Positions 17,298 through 26,234 of a DNA stretch of 64,000 nucleotides are shown here, one piece after another; positions within the stretch are counted from its first letter, which is position 1, and each line of letters begins with the position of its first letter. The stretch lies in contig CANMJD010000002.1 of the NCBI GenBank assembly GCA_947498155.1, positions 62,001 through 126,000 on the forward strand, given 5' to 3'. The notes beneath the pieces were generated by a model. The model ran no database searches, had not been told where the DNA came from, and worked only from the letters and a program-made list of their open reading frames with translations. The DNA comes from an uncultured Pseudoruegeria sp. GTDB lineage: Bacteria; Pseudomonadota; Alphaproteobacteria; Rhodobacterales; Rhodobacteraceae. The translations under genes and the position numbers were made by a program.

Positions 17298-19947
17298 AGT
17301 TTTCCAGCGCCTTTAATTCATACAAAAGCTCCAGCGCCTGTTTTGGTGTCAACTCGTCCGGATGGATGTCAGACAGTTTTTGCTGAAGCGGATTTGGCCC
17401 TTTCGGCGTTGCGGCAACAGGCGGTGCTGCGGCAGAGAACAGCGGCAGATCATCGATCAACGTTTTCTGTTTCGCCCCGCCTTCGCGTTCGCCTTGCTCC
17501 AGCGATTCCAGTACAACCCGCGCCCGCTCAACCACGCTGTCCGGTAGACCGGCGAGCTTAGCAACCTGCACGCCATAGGATCGGTCCGCGGCACCTTTGT
17601 GAACTTCGTGCAAAAAGATCACATCGCCTTCCCACTCCTTGACCGCCACCGTGGCGTTTTCAACACCGTCCAATTTCGCTGCAAGCGCGGTCATTTCGTG
17701 GTAGTGCGTGGCAAAAAGCGCGCGGGACTTATTGGCTTCGTGCAGATGTTCCAGCGTCGCCCAAGCGATAGACAGGCCGTCATAGGTGGCCGTGCCGCGC
17801 CCGATTTCATCCAGAATAACCAAAGCGCGCTCATCCGCTTGATTCAGAATGGCTGCGGTTTCGACCATCTCGACCATAAAGGTCGATCGTCCCCGCGCCA
17901 GATCATCAGCCGCGCCAACGCGCGAGAATAATTGCGACACCAACCCGATATGGGCCTCAGATGCGGGCACGAAGCTGCCCATTTGGGCAAGCAGGGCAAT
18001 CAGTGCATTTTGGCGAAGAAAGGTCGATTTACCGGCCATGTTCGGACCCGTCAGCAACCAGATATCGGCGCCCTCAGAACCATCGGCGAGATCACAGTCG
18101 TTGGCGATAAACGGCCCGCTGCCAGCCTTGCGCAAAGCCCGTTCGACCACAGGGTGCCGCCCGTCCGAAATGATGAAACTACGGCTGTCATCGACACGCG
18201 GGCGACACCAGTTTTCGCCAGCCGCCAGATCAGCCAGCGCGGCGGTTACGTCAAACTCCGCCAAGGCGCGCGCGGTTTGCCCGATTTGCGCAACCACATC
18301 CAGAATTGCGTCGATCAGGCTGGTATAGAGCCGCTTTTCAATCTCGAGCGCGCGGTTTCCTGCGTTCAGAATCTTGGTTTCCATTTCCGAAAGGGGCACG
18401 GTGGTGAATCGCACGGCATTGGCCGTTGTTTGCCGGTGGATAAAGGTTTCCGACAGCGGCGCAGAGAGCATTTTTTCGGCGTGGGTTGCAGTGGTTTCGA
18501 TGAAATAACCCAGCACGTTGTTATGCTTTACCTTCAGGCTCGGGATGCCGGTGGTTTCGGCATATTCCGCCTGCATTGCGGCGATGACACTGCGCCCTTC
18601 GTCGCGCAGGGTGCGGGCCTCGTCCAATTCGTCGTTATATCTGGGGGCGATGAACCCCCCATCTCGCGCCAACAGCGGCGGATCAGCAATCAAGGCTGCA
18701 TCCAGAAGATCGAGCAAGGTATCATGGCCCTGCAGATCCTGCCGCGCTTCTGCCAGCAGCGCTGGCAAGCTCTGCGCGGAAAGTGCCTCAAACAGCCGGT
18801 GTGCCTGGGTCAGCCCGTTGCGAATGGCCGCCAGATCACGCGGACCGGCCCGATCCAGTCCGATGCGCGACAGTGCGCGATCCATATCGGGGGCTTTGCG
18901 CAGGGTGTCGCGTAGATCGTCGCGATCCGCCGTGTTGTCGACCATATGGCTGACGGCATCTAGTCTCGCGTGCACCGTTGCCAGATTTCTGGAGGGGCTG
19001 GACAGCCTGCGTTCCAGAAGTCGGGCGCCCGCCGCTGTGACGGTCCGGTCGATGGCCGCAATCAAAGAGCCCTCGCGCCCGCCACTCAGGGCTTGAGTCA
19101 GTTCAAGGTTGCGTCGTGTTGCGGCGTCAATCTGCATGACCCCGCCAGCATTTTCCCTTTGCGGCGCGCGAAGCAGCGGCAGTTTGCCTTTTTGGGTCAT
19201 GTCGAGGTATTCGACAATCGCCCCCATCGCCGAGATTTCGGCGCGATTGAACCGTCCGAAGGCATCCAGCGTCGAGACATTCAACAGGCTGGTCACGCGG
19301 GTTTCTGCCGATGTGCTGTCAAAGCTCCCACGGGAGAGCGGGGTGATGGCGGCACCGGAATCCGTGACTAACTGGGCCAAACTCTGCTCTTGGCTCTCCG
19401 AAACGAGCAGTTCCTTTGGCGCCAGCCGGGCAAGCTCTGGCCCCAAACGCACCGGCGGACAGGGGATCACGCGGAACTCTCCGGTGGAAATATCAACCCA
19501 GGCCAGCGCGCCTTCGTCCCGCAGTTCGGAATAGGCCGCCAGAAAATTGTGGCGGCGCGCTTCCAGCAGGGAATCTTCGGTCAAAGTGCCGGGGGTGACA
19601 AGCCGGACCACTCCGCGTTTAACCACAGATTTCGCCCCGCGTTTTTTCGCCTCTGCAGGGTTTTCAAGCTGTTCGCATACCGCCACACGAAAGCCTTTGC
19701 GGATCAGCGTCAGGAAATAGCTTTCGGCGGCGTGATGGGGCACCCCGCACATGGGGATTTCCGCGCCCTGATGTTTGCCGCGTTTTGTTAAGGCAATATC
19801 AAGCGCTTCGGCTGCGGCGATGGCGTCGTCAAAAAACATCTCATAGAAATCGCCCATGCGGTAGAACAGCAAAGCATCGGGATACTCTGCCTTGATTTCC
19901 AGAAACTGCGCCATCATCGGCGTCACGCCCGTTTTCGCCTGGTTCAC
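17296..19947 (-). CDS. mutS: DNA mismatch repair protein MutS
   Basis: About 883 residues. Recognises mismatches through the N-terminal phenylalanine motif (YRMGDFYEMFFDDA) and couples this to ATP hydrolysis at GPNMAGKSTFLRQ near residue 633; ILDEIGRGTATYDGLSIAWA and TARALAEFDVTAALADLA are also present. The start is uncertain: GTG at 19947 has a G-rich sequence about 6 bases upstream and is preferred; a TTG at 19959 or ATG at 19917 are alternatives. It is convergent with grpE and divergent from the YrbL-like gene. Confidence 0.97.
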   Translation of the reverse strand: MNQAKTGVTPMMAQFLEIKAEYPDALLFYRMGDFYEMFFDDAIAAAEALDIALTKRGKHQGAEIPMCGVPHHAAESYFLTLIRKGFRVAVCEQLENPAEAKKRGAKSVVKRGVVRLVTPGTLTEDSLLEARRHNFLAAYSELRDEGALAWVDISTGEFRVIPCPPVRLGPELARLAPKELLVSESQEQSLAQLVTDSGAAITPLSRGSFDSTSAETRVTSLLNVSTLDAFGRFNRAEISAMGAIVEYLDMTQKGKLPLLRAPQRENAGGVMQIDAATRRNLELTQALSGGREGSLIAAIDRTVTAAGARLLERRLSSPSRNLATVHARLDAVSHMVDNTADRDDLRDTLRKAPDMDRALSRIGLDRAGPRDLAAIRNGLTQAHRLFEALSAQSLPALLAEARQDLQGHDTLLDLLDAALIADPPLLARDGGFIAPRYNDELDEARTLRDEGRSVIAAMQAEYAETTGIPSLKVKHNNVLGYFIETTATHAEKMLSAPLSETFIHRQTTANAVRFTTVPLSEMETKILNAGNRALEIEKRLYTSLIDAILDVVAQIGQTARALAEFDVTAALADLAAGENWCRPRVDDSRSFIISDGRHPVVERALRKAGSGPFIANDCDLADGSEGADIWLLTGPNMAGKSTFLRQNALIALLAQMGSFVPASEAHIGLVSQLFSRVGAADDLARGRSTFMVEMVETAAILNQADERALVILDEIGRGTATYDGLSIAWATLEHLHEANKSRALFATHYHEMTALAAKLDGVENATVAVKEWEGDVIFLHEVHKGAADRSYGVQVAKLAGLPDSVVERARVVLESLEQGEREGGAKQKTLIDDLPLFSAAAPPVAATPKGPNPLQQKLSDIHPDELTPKQALELLYELKALEN

Positions 19948-20057
19948 TCTTGCCCCCAAGTGGATTATGTTCGGCCACTCGGACCTGCCTGATGTTTTTT
20001 ACGCGGGTTCTGCCTGAAAAACGACCCGAAAGTTATGCCAGCTAAAGGATAGGCGGA

Positions 20058-20708
20058 ATGTTCAAAGAGCCGATGCAATTGGGGGATCTGCAACCCTTGG
20101 CCAAGGGCACATATCGTTCGATCTATCCAATGCCGGGCCGCGATGATCTGATGATCAAGGTCATGCATCCCGCCAAACCCAACCCGCGCAAACGAATTCG
20201 AAACTGGATAAAAGGCAACAGCCGTAACCAACGGTTCCGGTTTCTGTTTCGCGAATATGATTATTACCTGAAGCTGAAAATCATTCAGGAACAGCGACAG
20301 GAACCCTTGCCTGTCTCAAACCTGATGGCGCTGGTGCAGACCGATAAGGGGCTTGGCATGGTTGTTGAGAAGATCGGACCCACAGGCGAGGGCATTGGAA
20401 AAACCGTGCAGTCTTTGCAGCAGAGCGGGGCGTTTTCGGCGCATCATCTGTTGTTGATTAACCGTCTTATCCAGCAAATTCGGGATTGGGATATGTTGGT
20501 GAATGACCTTAATCCCGGCAATATTGTTCTGAACGAACGGGGCGATGAAGACCGGTTTGTGATTGTTGACGGCTTTGGTGATTCTAGCTTCATACCGATC
20601 AAAAGTTTCGTAAGACCGGTAAATTCACGCAGTTTATCGAAAAAATTCGCTGAACTGGCGACATTTTTGGAAAAATCATGGAATTCTGAGGCCTCTCGTA
20701 TTGAATGA
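20058..20708 (+). CDS. YrbL-type protein kinase-like protein (PhoP regulatory network family)
   Basis: 216 residues. Matches the YrbL family by eye: an N-terminal LAKGTYRSIYPMPGRDDLMIKVMHP (lysine-containing beta strand), FLFREYDYYLKLK, and a catalytic-loop-like segment VNDLNPGNIVLNE followed by a FVIVDGFGD where a kinase would have its DFG-type acid. In enterobacteria YrbL is PhoP-controlled, but its activity has not been defined; here only the kinase-like fold can be claimed. Own promoter likely in the 98 bp opposite mutS. Confidence 0.75.
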   Translation: MFKEPMQLGDLQPLAKGTYRSIYPMPGRDDLMIKVMHPAKPNPRKRIRNWIKGNSRNQRFRFLFREYDYYLKLKIIQEQRQEPLPVSNLMALVQTDKGLGMVVEKIGPTGEGIGKTVQSLQQSGAFSAHHLLLINRLIQQIRDWDMLVNDLNPGNIVLNERGDEDRFVIVDGFGDSSFIPIKSFVRPVNSRSLSKKFAELATFLEKSWNSEASRIE

Positions 20709-20755
20709 TCGGCCATGCTGGCATAGGCCGGAGGGCAGAGAGAGGGAGCAGTTAG

Positions 20756-23017
20756 ATGGCATCGAGAAGCAAGGTTACACCGGAAGAGGCACTCGCCTAT
20801 CATTTGAATCCAAGTCCGGGAAAATATGAGGTCGTAGCGACAAAACCGATGACCACCCAGCGCGATCTATCGCTGGCCTATTCCCCCGGCGTGGCTGTTC
20901 CGGTTGAGGCGATCGCCGAAAACCCTGAAGCCGCTTATGATTACACCACCAAAGGCAATACCGTCGCGGTGATTTCCAACGGCACGGCCATTCTGGGGCT
21001 AGGCAATCTGGGGGCGCTGGCGTCCAAGCCGGTGATGGAAGGTAAAAGCGTATTGTTCAAACGCTTTGCTGATGTGAACTCTATCGACATTGAGCTCGAC
21101 ACCGAAGATCCCGAAGCTTTTATTAACGCCGTAAAGCTGATGGGCCCCAGCTTTGGCGGGATCAACCTTGAAGACATCAAGGCACCGGAATGTTTTATCA
21201 TTGAGCAGCAGCTCAAAGAGCTCATGGATATTCCGGTTTTCCATGATGACCAGCACGGCACAGCGGTGATTTGCGCCGCCGGATTGATCAACGCGCTGAA
21301 AATCTCGGGCAAGCGCATCGAAGATTGTCGCATCGTTCTGAACGGGGCGGGCGCTGCGGGTATCGCTTGCATCGAACTGATCAAGGCCATGGGTGCAAAG
21401 CACGATAATTGTCTGGTTTGTGACACCAAGGGCGTGATCTATCAGGGTCGCACCGAAGGCATGAACCAGTGGAAATCGGCCCATGCCGCCAATACCGATG
21501 CGCGCAGCCTGGTCGAAGCCATGGACGGAGCGGATGTGTTTCTGGGTGTTTCGGCCAAGGGGGCGGTGACGCCGGAAATGGTGGCCTCGATGGCGCCCAA
21601 TCCGGTTATTTTTGCTATGGCCAACCCCGATCCGGAAATCACCCCCGAAGAAGCCCATGAAGTGCGCGAAGATGCGATCGTCGCCACCGGGCGGTCTGAT
21701 TATCCCAATCAGGTCAATAATGTTCTTGGCTTTCCTTATCTGTTCCGTGGGGCGCTGGATATTCATGCCCGCGCAATCAACGATGAAATGAAGCTCGCCT
21801 GTGCGCGCGCACTGGCCGATCTGGCGCGGCGTGATGTGCCGGACGAAGTTGCTATGGCCTATGGCACCAAGCTGACCTTTGGCCGTGATTACATTATTCC
21901 GACCCCCTTTGATCCGCGGCTGATCCACGTCATTCCGCCTGCCGTTGCCCGCGCTGGCATGGATACAGGGGTCGCCCGTCGCCCGATTGTGGATATGGAC
22001 GCCTATGAGTTGGCGCTGAAATCGCGGATGGACCCTACGGCATCGGTGCTGCGCGGGATCAACACCCGCGCCCGTGCCGCACAGGCGCGGATGATTTTCT
22101 CTGAGGGTGATGACAATCGCGTGCTCAGTGCGGCGGTGAATTATCAACGCTCTGGCTATGGGCAGGCAGTAATTGTGGGCCGCGAAGAAGACGTCAAAGC
22201 CCGACTTACGGAAATCGGTATTGAGGATTCCTTTGGCGATCTGGAAATCGTGAACGCCAAAAACTCGGTCCATCTAGAGGAATATAAAGACTTTCTTTAT
22301 AAGCGTTTGCAGCGCCACGGGTTTGATAAGGCAGATATTCACCGCCTTGCCGCGCGGGACCGCCATGTGTTTTCCGCTTTGATGTTAGCCCATGGTCATG
22401 GCGATGGCATGGTAACAGGTGCGACGCGTAAATCCGCACAGGTGCTGGAATTGATCAACCACGTCTTTGATGCGCGCGCTAAAGATGGGGCCGTTGGTGT
22501 CACGGCGGTTTTGCATAAAGGGCGGATCGTTTTGATTGCGGATACGCTGGTCCATGAATGGCCCGAAAAAGAGGATCTGGCCAATATCGCCATCCGAAGC
22601 GCCGAAGTTGCGCGGATGATGGGGCTAGAGCCACGGGTCGCTTTTGTCAGCTTTTCGACTTTTGGGTATCCGGTCACCGAGCGTACCGAAAAACTGCAAG
22701 CCGCGCCGCGAGTGCTGGATCAGATGGGGGTGGATTTCGAATACGAAGGCGAAATGACTGTCGATGTTGCGCTGAACCCCAAAGCGCAAGAGAATTATCC
22801 GTTTTCACGCCTGACAGGTCCGGCCAATATTCTGGTTGTTCCGGCGCGCCACTCTGCCTCTATTTCCGTTAAGTTGATGCAGGAAATGGCCGGCGCAACG
22901 GTGATTGGCCCCATTCTGGCCGGTGTGGACCAGTCGATCCAGATTTGTTCGTCGGTTTCAACATCGAACGATATCCTGAACATGGCGCTGGTCGCAGCCT
23001 GTAAGGTTGGGCAATGA
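20756..23017 (+). CDS. maeB: NADP-dependent malic enzyme with phosphotransacetylase-like C-terminal domain
   Basis: 753 residues, the multimodular MaeB type. N-terminal malic enzyme part: SLAYSPGVAVPVEAI, the metal/substrate region EDIKAPECFIIEQQL, FHDDQHGTAV near residue 160, and NADP site LNGAGAAGIACIELI near 196. C-terminal part from about 430 (SVLRGINTRARAAQARMIFSEG onward) resembles phosphotransacetylase and normally serves for acetyl-CoA regulation, not catalysis. Decarboxylates malate to pyruvate giving NADPH. The end overlaps the next gene by 4 bp (ATGA). Confidence 0.96.
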   Translation: MASRSKVTPEEALAYHLNPSPGKYEVVATKPMTTQRDLSLAYSPGVAVPVEAIAENPEAAYDYTTKGNTVAVISNGTAILGLGNLGALASKPVMEGKSVLFKRFADVNSIDIELDTEDPEAFINAVKLMGPSFGGINLEDIKAPECFIIEQQLKELMDIPVFHDDQHGTAVICAAGLINALKISGKRIEDCRIVLNGAGAAGIACIELIKAMGAKHDNCLVCDTKGVIYQGRTEGMNQWKSAHAANTDARSLVEAMDGADVFLGVSAKGAVTPEMVASMAPNPVIFAMANPDPEITPEEAHEVREDAIVATGRSDYPNQVNNVLGFPYLFRGALDIHARAINDEMKLACARALADLARRDVPDEVAMAYGTKLTFGRDYIIPTPFDPRLIHVIPPAVARAGMDTGVARRPIVDMDAYELALKSRMDPTASVLRGINTRARAAQARMIFSEGDDNRVLSAAVNYQRSGYGQAVIVGREEDVKARLTEIGIEDSFGDLEIVNAKNSVHLEEYKDFLYKRLQRHGFDKADIHRLAARDRHVFSALMLAHGHGDGMVTGATRKSAQVLELINHVFDARAKDGAVGVTAVLHKGRIVLIADTLVHEWPEKEDLANIAIRSAEVARMMGLEPRVAFVSFSTFGYPVTERTEKLQAAPRVLDQMGVDFEYEGEMTVDVALNPKAQENYPFSRLTGPANILVVPARHSASISVKLMQEMAGATVIGPILAGVDQSIQICSSVSTSNDILNMALVAACKVGQ

Positions 23018-23892
23018 CGCTTTATAACCTCGGCTCTATCAATGCGGATCACGTCTATGACGTGCCGCATTTACCGGCGCCGGGGGAAACGCTCGCGGCA
23101 AAAAGCCTGACCATCGGACTGGGGGGAAAGGGAACCAATCAATCTGTGGCCGCCGCACGTGCGGGCGCCAAGGTGTTTCACATTGGTGCAGTCGGATCAG
23201 ACGGGGCTTGGGCGCGGGACCGACTTGCCTCTTACGGCGTGGATGTGCGCTTTGTCGAAACGGTAGAAGGCCCCACTGGCCACGCGATTATTAACGTGGA
23301 TCAATCCGCTGAAAACGCGATTGTCCTGTTGCAGGGGGCCAATTTTGCTTTTCCGGCGGCGCTGATCACGAGGGCTTTGGAAAATGCGGAAGTCGGGGAC
23401 AGCCTGCTTTTGCAGAACGAAACCGGATTTCAGGCCGAGGCGGCGCAAATTGCGCAGGAAAAGGGTCTGAATGTCGTGTATTCTGCGGCGCCTTTTTCTG
23501 TATCTGCGATCAAGGCCGTGTTGCCCTATATCACTCTTTTGGCCGTTAATGAGATCGAGGCGGCGCAATTGGCAGAGGCGCTGGGCGTGACGCCAGAAGG
23601 GCTTGATGTGCCCGAAGTATTGATCACGCGCGGCAAAGATGGTGCGACGTGGCGGTCCAGATCGGGTGAGGTGCATGACTGTGACAGTTTCGACGTAACC
23701 CCGGTGGACACCACCGCTGCCGGAGATACATTCGCGGGGTTTTTCGCCGCCGCGCGCGCGCAGGGCGCCGCTGTACCCGAAGCGATGCGCTTTGCCTCAG
23801 CGGCCGCTGCGCTGAAAGTCACGCGTTCGGGGGCGGCGGATGCCATTCCCACCCGTGAAGAGGTCGAGGCCTTTCTAGCCAAATCTAGTTAA
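23014..23892 (+). CDS. Ribokinase-like PfkB family carbohydrate kinase
   Basis: 292 residues. PfkB/ribokinase fold: N-terminal NLGSINADHVYDVPHLPAPGET, LGGKGTNQSVAAARAGA near residue 35 and the C-terminal DTTAAGDTFAGFF near 232, holding the catalytic Asp and anion hole. Ribokinase is the nearest family by these motifs, but the sugar cannot be told from sequence; no ribose transporter or other pentose genes are nearby. Start overlaps maeB by 4 bp, an unexpected coupling with central carbon metabolism. It converges with msrA (8-bp overlap). Confidence 0.85.
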   Translation: MTLYNLGSINADHVYDVPHLPAPGETLAAKSLTIGLGGKGTNQSVAAARAGAKVFHIGAVGSDGAWARDRLASYGVDVRFVETVEGPTGHAIINVDQSAENAIVLLQGANFAFPAALITRALENAEVGDSLLLQNETGFQAEAAQIAQEKGLNVVYSAAPFSVSAIKAVLPYITLLAVNEIEAAQLAEALGVTPEGLDVPEVLITRGKDGATWRSRSGEVHDCDSFDVTPVDTTAAGDTFAGFFAAARAQGAAVPEAMRFASAAAALKVTRSGAADAIPTREEVEAFLAKSS

Positions 23893-24559
23893 GGTATTTT
23901 TTCGTGAAGGGGGCATCAGACCCCCAAAGCGCTTGTACGCGCTTGTCACGACCACAGGCTTGGCGATAACGCGTGTAGGCATCCGATTGTTTTTTCGGAC
24001 CAAAGCGCGTCAGCACGCGTTTCGTGCCTTTGTAATAATCCTGATGGTAGGCTTCAGCCATGTAAAACGGCGTTGCCTCGAGAATCGGCGTCACAATCTT
24101 CTGGCCCAACGCCGCTCCGGCTTCGGTCTTTTGAGCCTGCGCAATGCGTTTCTGTTCTGTGTTTTTGACAAAAATCGCAGTGCGATAGCTCTCGCCGCGA
24201 TCACAGAACTGGCCACCGGCATCGGTCGGATCGACGGAGCGGAAAAAAAGTGAAATGATCTGTTCATAATTGATGATGTCGGGATCATAGGAAATCCGCA
24301 CGGCCTCATAGTGACCTGAACCACCCTTTGTGACCTGTTTATAGGTCGGATTGGCCTGCGCGCCGCCGGTGTACCCGCTTTCGGCGCTGATCACACCGCG
24401 CACGCTTTCGAAATCGCTCTCAACGCACCAGAAACACCCGCCTGCCACGATCGCCGTTTCTGCTTCGGCGGCGTGTGCCCGCTCGCTGCAGATCATTAAC
24501 CCGATGGCAATCGATAGCGCCAAGAGGGTGGTTTTAAGGTTTTCGGCTTGAATATGCAT
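23885..24559 (-). CDS. msrA: Peptide-methionine (S)-S-oxide reductase, exported
   Basis: 224 residues. The ATG at 24559 gives a clean signal peptide (LKTTLLALSIAIGLMICSERAHA, cut before AEAE) and has AAAGGGA about 8 bases upstream. The MsrA core follows: GGCFWCVESDFESVRGV with the catalytic cysteine, GYTGGAQANPTY, FFRSVDPTDAGGQFCDRGESYR, and a C-terminal Cys in YRQACGR. Export suggests repair of oxidised methionines in the periplasm. The upstream region holds two tandem palindromes (24611-24642) that may regulate it. Confidence 0.95.
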   Translation of the reverse strand: MHIQAENLKTTLLALSIAIGLMICSERAHAAEAETAIVAGGCFWCVESDFESVRGVISAESGYTGGAQANPTYKQVTKGGSGHYEAVRISYDPDIINYEQIISLFFRSVDPTDAGGQFCDRGESYRTAIFVKNTEQKRIAQAQKTEAGAALGQKIVTPILEATPFYMAEAYHQDYYKGTKRVLTRFGPKKQSDAYTRYRQACGRDKRVQALWGSDAPFTKKYLN

Positions 24560-24610
24560 GGCATGGTCCCTTTCAGGATCACCATGCGCAGGGGACCAAG
24601 CCCTGCGCAA

Positions 24611-24642
24611 TTCACCGCTTGGTGAGTTCACCGCTTGGTGAG
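24611..24642. repeat. Two tandem 16-bp copies of a TCACC-N4-GGTGA dyad upstream of msrA
   Basis: The 16-mer TTCACCGCTTGGTGAG occurs twice back to back (24611-24626 and 24627-24642). Each copy holds the inverted repeat TCACC...GGTGA. It lies about 50 bp before the msrA start, where an operator would sit. Whether a regulator binds or this is a recent local duplication cannot be decided from sequence. Confidence 0.8.
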
Positions 24643-24698
24643 CAGAGTTTACCAAAAGGCAGGAAATATACCCGAAATTGGCAAAACCACTGCCGGAA

Positions 24699-24718
24699 AC
24701 TCTTACTCGGGTAAGAGT
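24699..24718. repeat. Perfect 8-bp hairpin in the msrA-argG intergenic region
   Basis: ACTCTTAC (24699-24706), TCGG loop, GTAAGAGT (24711-24718). No T run follows on either strand, so it may be an operator or a structural element rather than a terminator. The 287 bp between msrA and argG hold no convincing gene; an open frame of about 70 codons here has no recognisable features. Confidence 0.55.
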
Positions 24719-24786
24719 GCTGTAACAATTTTCAAAGGGGGAATGGGGGCAAAGCCGCCCGTGGGGCGATGCTTTTTATCGATGGA

Positions 24787-24840
24787 TAAGAAAAGGGCAC
24801 TAGGCGGCGCGGGGCTGCCCCCACTCATCCCAGTGCCCTT
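24787..24840 (-). terminator. Terminator of argG
   Basis: Long stem on the minus strand: AAGGGCACT (24840-24832) pairs perfectly with AGTGCCCTT (24801-24793), with a GC-rich internal stem in the loop, followed by TTCTT. It starts 7 bases after the argG stop codon. Confidence 0.75.
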
Positions 24841-24846
24841 AGCTTT

Positions 24847-26073
24847 TTACTTTTGAACGCGACGGTTCCGTGCGGCAATCAGCTTCAGGCGCAATGCATT
24901 CAACTGAATAAAGCCGGCTGCGTCTTTTTGATCATAGGCACCGGCGTCATCTTCGAAAGTGACGTGGGCTTCGGAATAAAGCGAATGCTCTGACCAGCGT
25001 CCCACGGTGCGGGCGGCGCCTTTGTAAAGTTTCAGACGCACAGTACCGGTGACATGATCCTGCGAATTATCGATGGCGGCCTGTAGCATTTCGCGTTCAG
25101 GGCTGTACCAGAAACCGTTGTAGATCAGTTCCGCATATTTTGGCATCAGCTCATCTTTCAGATGCATCGCGCCGCGATCCATGGTGATTTGCTCGATGCC
25201 GCGATGGGCCTCCAGTAGCAATGTGCCGCCGGGGGTTTCATAAATCCCGCGGGATTTCATGCCAACAAAACGTCCCTCTACAAGGTCAAGACGCCCGATG
25301 CCGTGCTTGCCCCCCAGTTCATTCAGTTTGGTTAGAACCGTGGCCGGGCTCATGGCTTCGCCATTAATGCTGACCGCGTCGCCTTTTTCAAAGCCGATTT
25401 CAACAAACTCAGGCTCGTTTGGGGCATCCTCGGGATTTACCGTGCGCTGATAAACATAATCTGGCGCATCTACGGCTGGATCTTCCAGCACTTTGCCTTC
25501 GGAAGAGGTGTGCAGCAGGTTGGCATCCACAGAGAAAGGCGCCTCGCCGCGCTTGTCTTTGGCGATTGGAATCTGATGCGCTTCGGCAAATTCCAGTAGT
25601 TTGGTGCGCGACTGCAGATCCCATTCCCGCCACGGGGCGATCACTTTGATGTCGGGGTTTAGCGCATAGGCGGCAAGCTCGAAGCGCACCTGATCATTGC
25701 CTTTGCCAGTCGCGCCATGGGCAACCGCATCCGCACCAGTGGCTTCTGCGATTTCAATCAAACGCTTGGAAATCAGCGGGCGCGCAATAGAGGTGCCCAG
25801 CAGATAAAGCCCTTCGTAAACCGCATTGGCGCGGAACATCGGGAAAACGAAATCGCGGACGAATTCCTCGCGCAGGTCTTCGATAAAGATGTTGTCGGGA
25901 TTGATGCCCAGCAATTCGGCCTTCTTGCGGGCGGGCTCCAGCTCTTCGCCCTGACCAAGGTCAGCGGTAAAGGTGACAACTTCGCAGTCGTACTCGGTTT
26001 GCAGCCATTTCAGAATGATCGACGTATCGAGACCGCCTGAATAGGCAAGGACGACTTTTTTGGGCGCGGACAT
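24847..26073 (-). CDS. argG: Argininosuccinate synthase
   Basis: 408 residues from the ATG at 26073 ([24 protein letters not shown]), with GGAG upstream. Joins citrulline and aspartate using ATP in arginine synthesis. The pyrophosphatase-type motif AYSGGLDTS is near residue 9, [10 protein letters not shown] near 120, and [18 protein letters not shown] near 270. It stands alone with its own terminator and is divergent from ilvA. Confidence 0.97.
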   Translation of the reverse strand: MSAPKKVVLAYSGGLDTSIILKWLQTEYDCEVVTFTADLGQGEELEPARKKAELLGINPDNIFIEDLREEFVRDFVFPMFRANAVYEGLYLLGTSIARPLISKRLIEIAEATGADAVAHGATGKGNDQVRFELAAYALNPDIKVIAPWREWDLQSRTKLLEFAEAHQIPIAKDKRGEAPFSVDANLLHTSSEGKVLEDPAVDAPDYVYQRTVNPEDAPNEPEFVEIGFEKGDAVSINGEAMSPATVLTKLNELGGKHGIGRLDLVEGRFVGMKSRGIYETPGGTLLLEAHRGIEQITMDRGAMHLKDELMPKYAELIYNGFWYSPEREMLQAAIDNSQDHVTGTVRLKLYKGAARTVGRWSEHSLYSEAHVTFEDDAGAYDQKDAAGFIQLNALRLKLIAARNRRVQK

Positions 26074-26234
26074 CTTGATCTCCAACAACTTCAGATTTTA
26101 GACGCGCGTTACCGCGTTTTTCCCTTTAGGGCAAGGTGTGGTGTGGGGCAAAGGGTGTTTCTTAAGGGATCTTGGCAAAACGTGCGCTTGCCTTGGTGCT
26201 TGCGCCGCGCGTTGCGGCAGGGCAAAGCTGTTGC

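Noticed and set aside
20999-22273. Long open frame (about 424 codons) antisense to maeB
   Set aside because: Mirror image of a strongly conserved gene; its composition (His, Asn and Arg rich) is that of an antisense frame and no domain is visible.
24635-24856. 73-codon frame between msrA and argG
   Set aside because: Runs through the msrA upstream repeats, a hairpin and the argG terminator; no conserved features.
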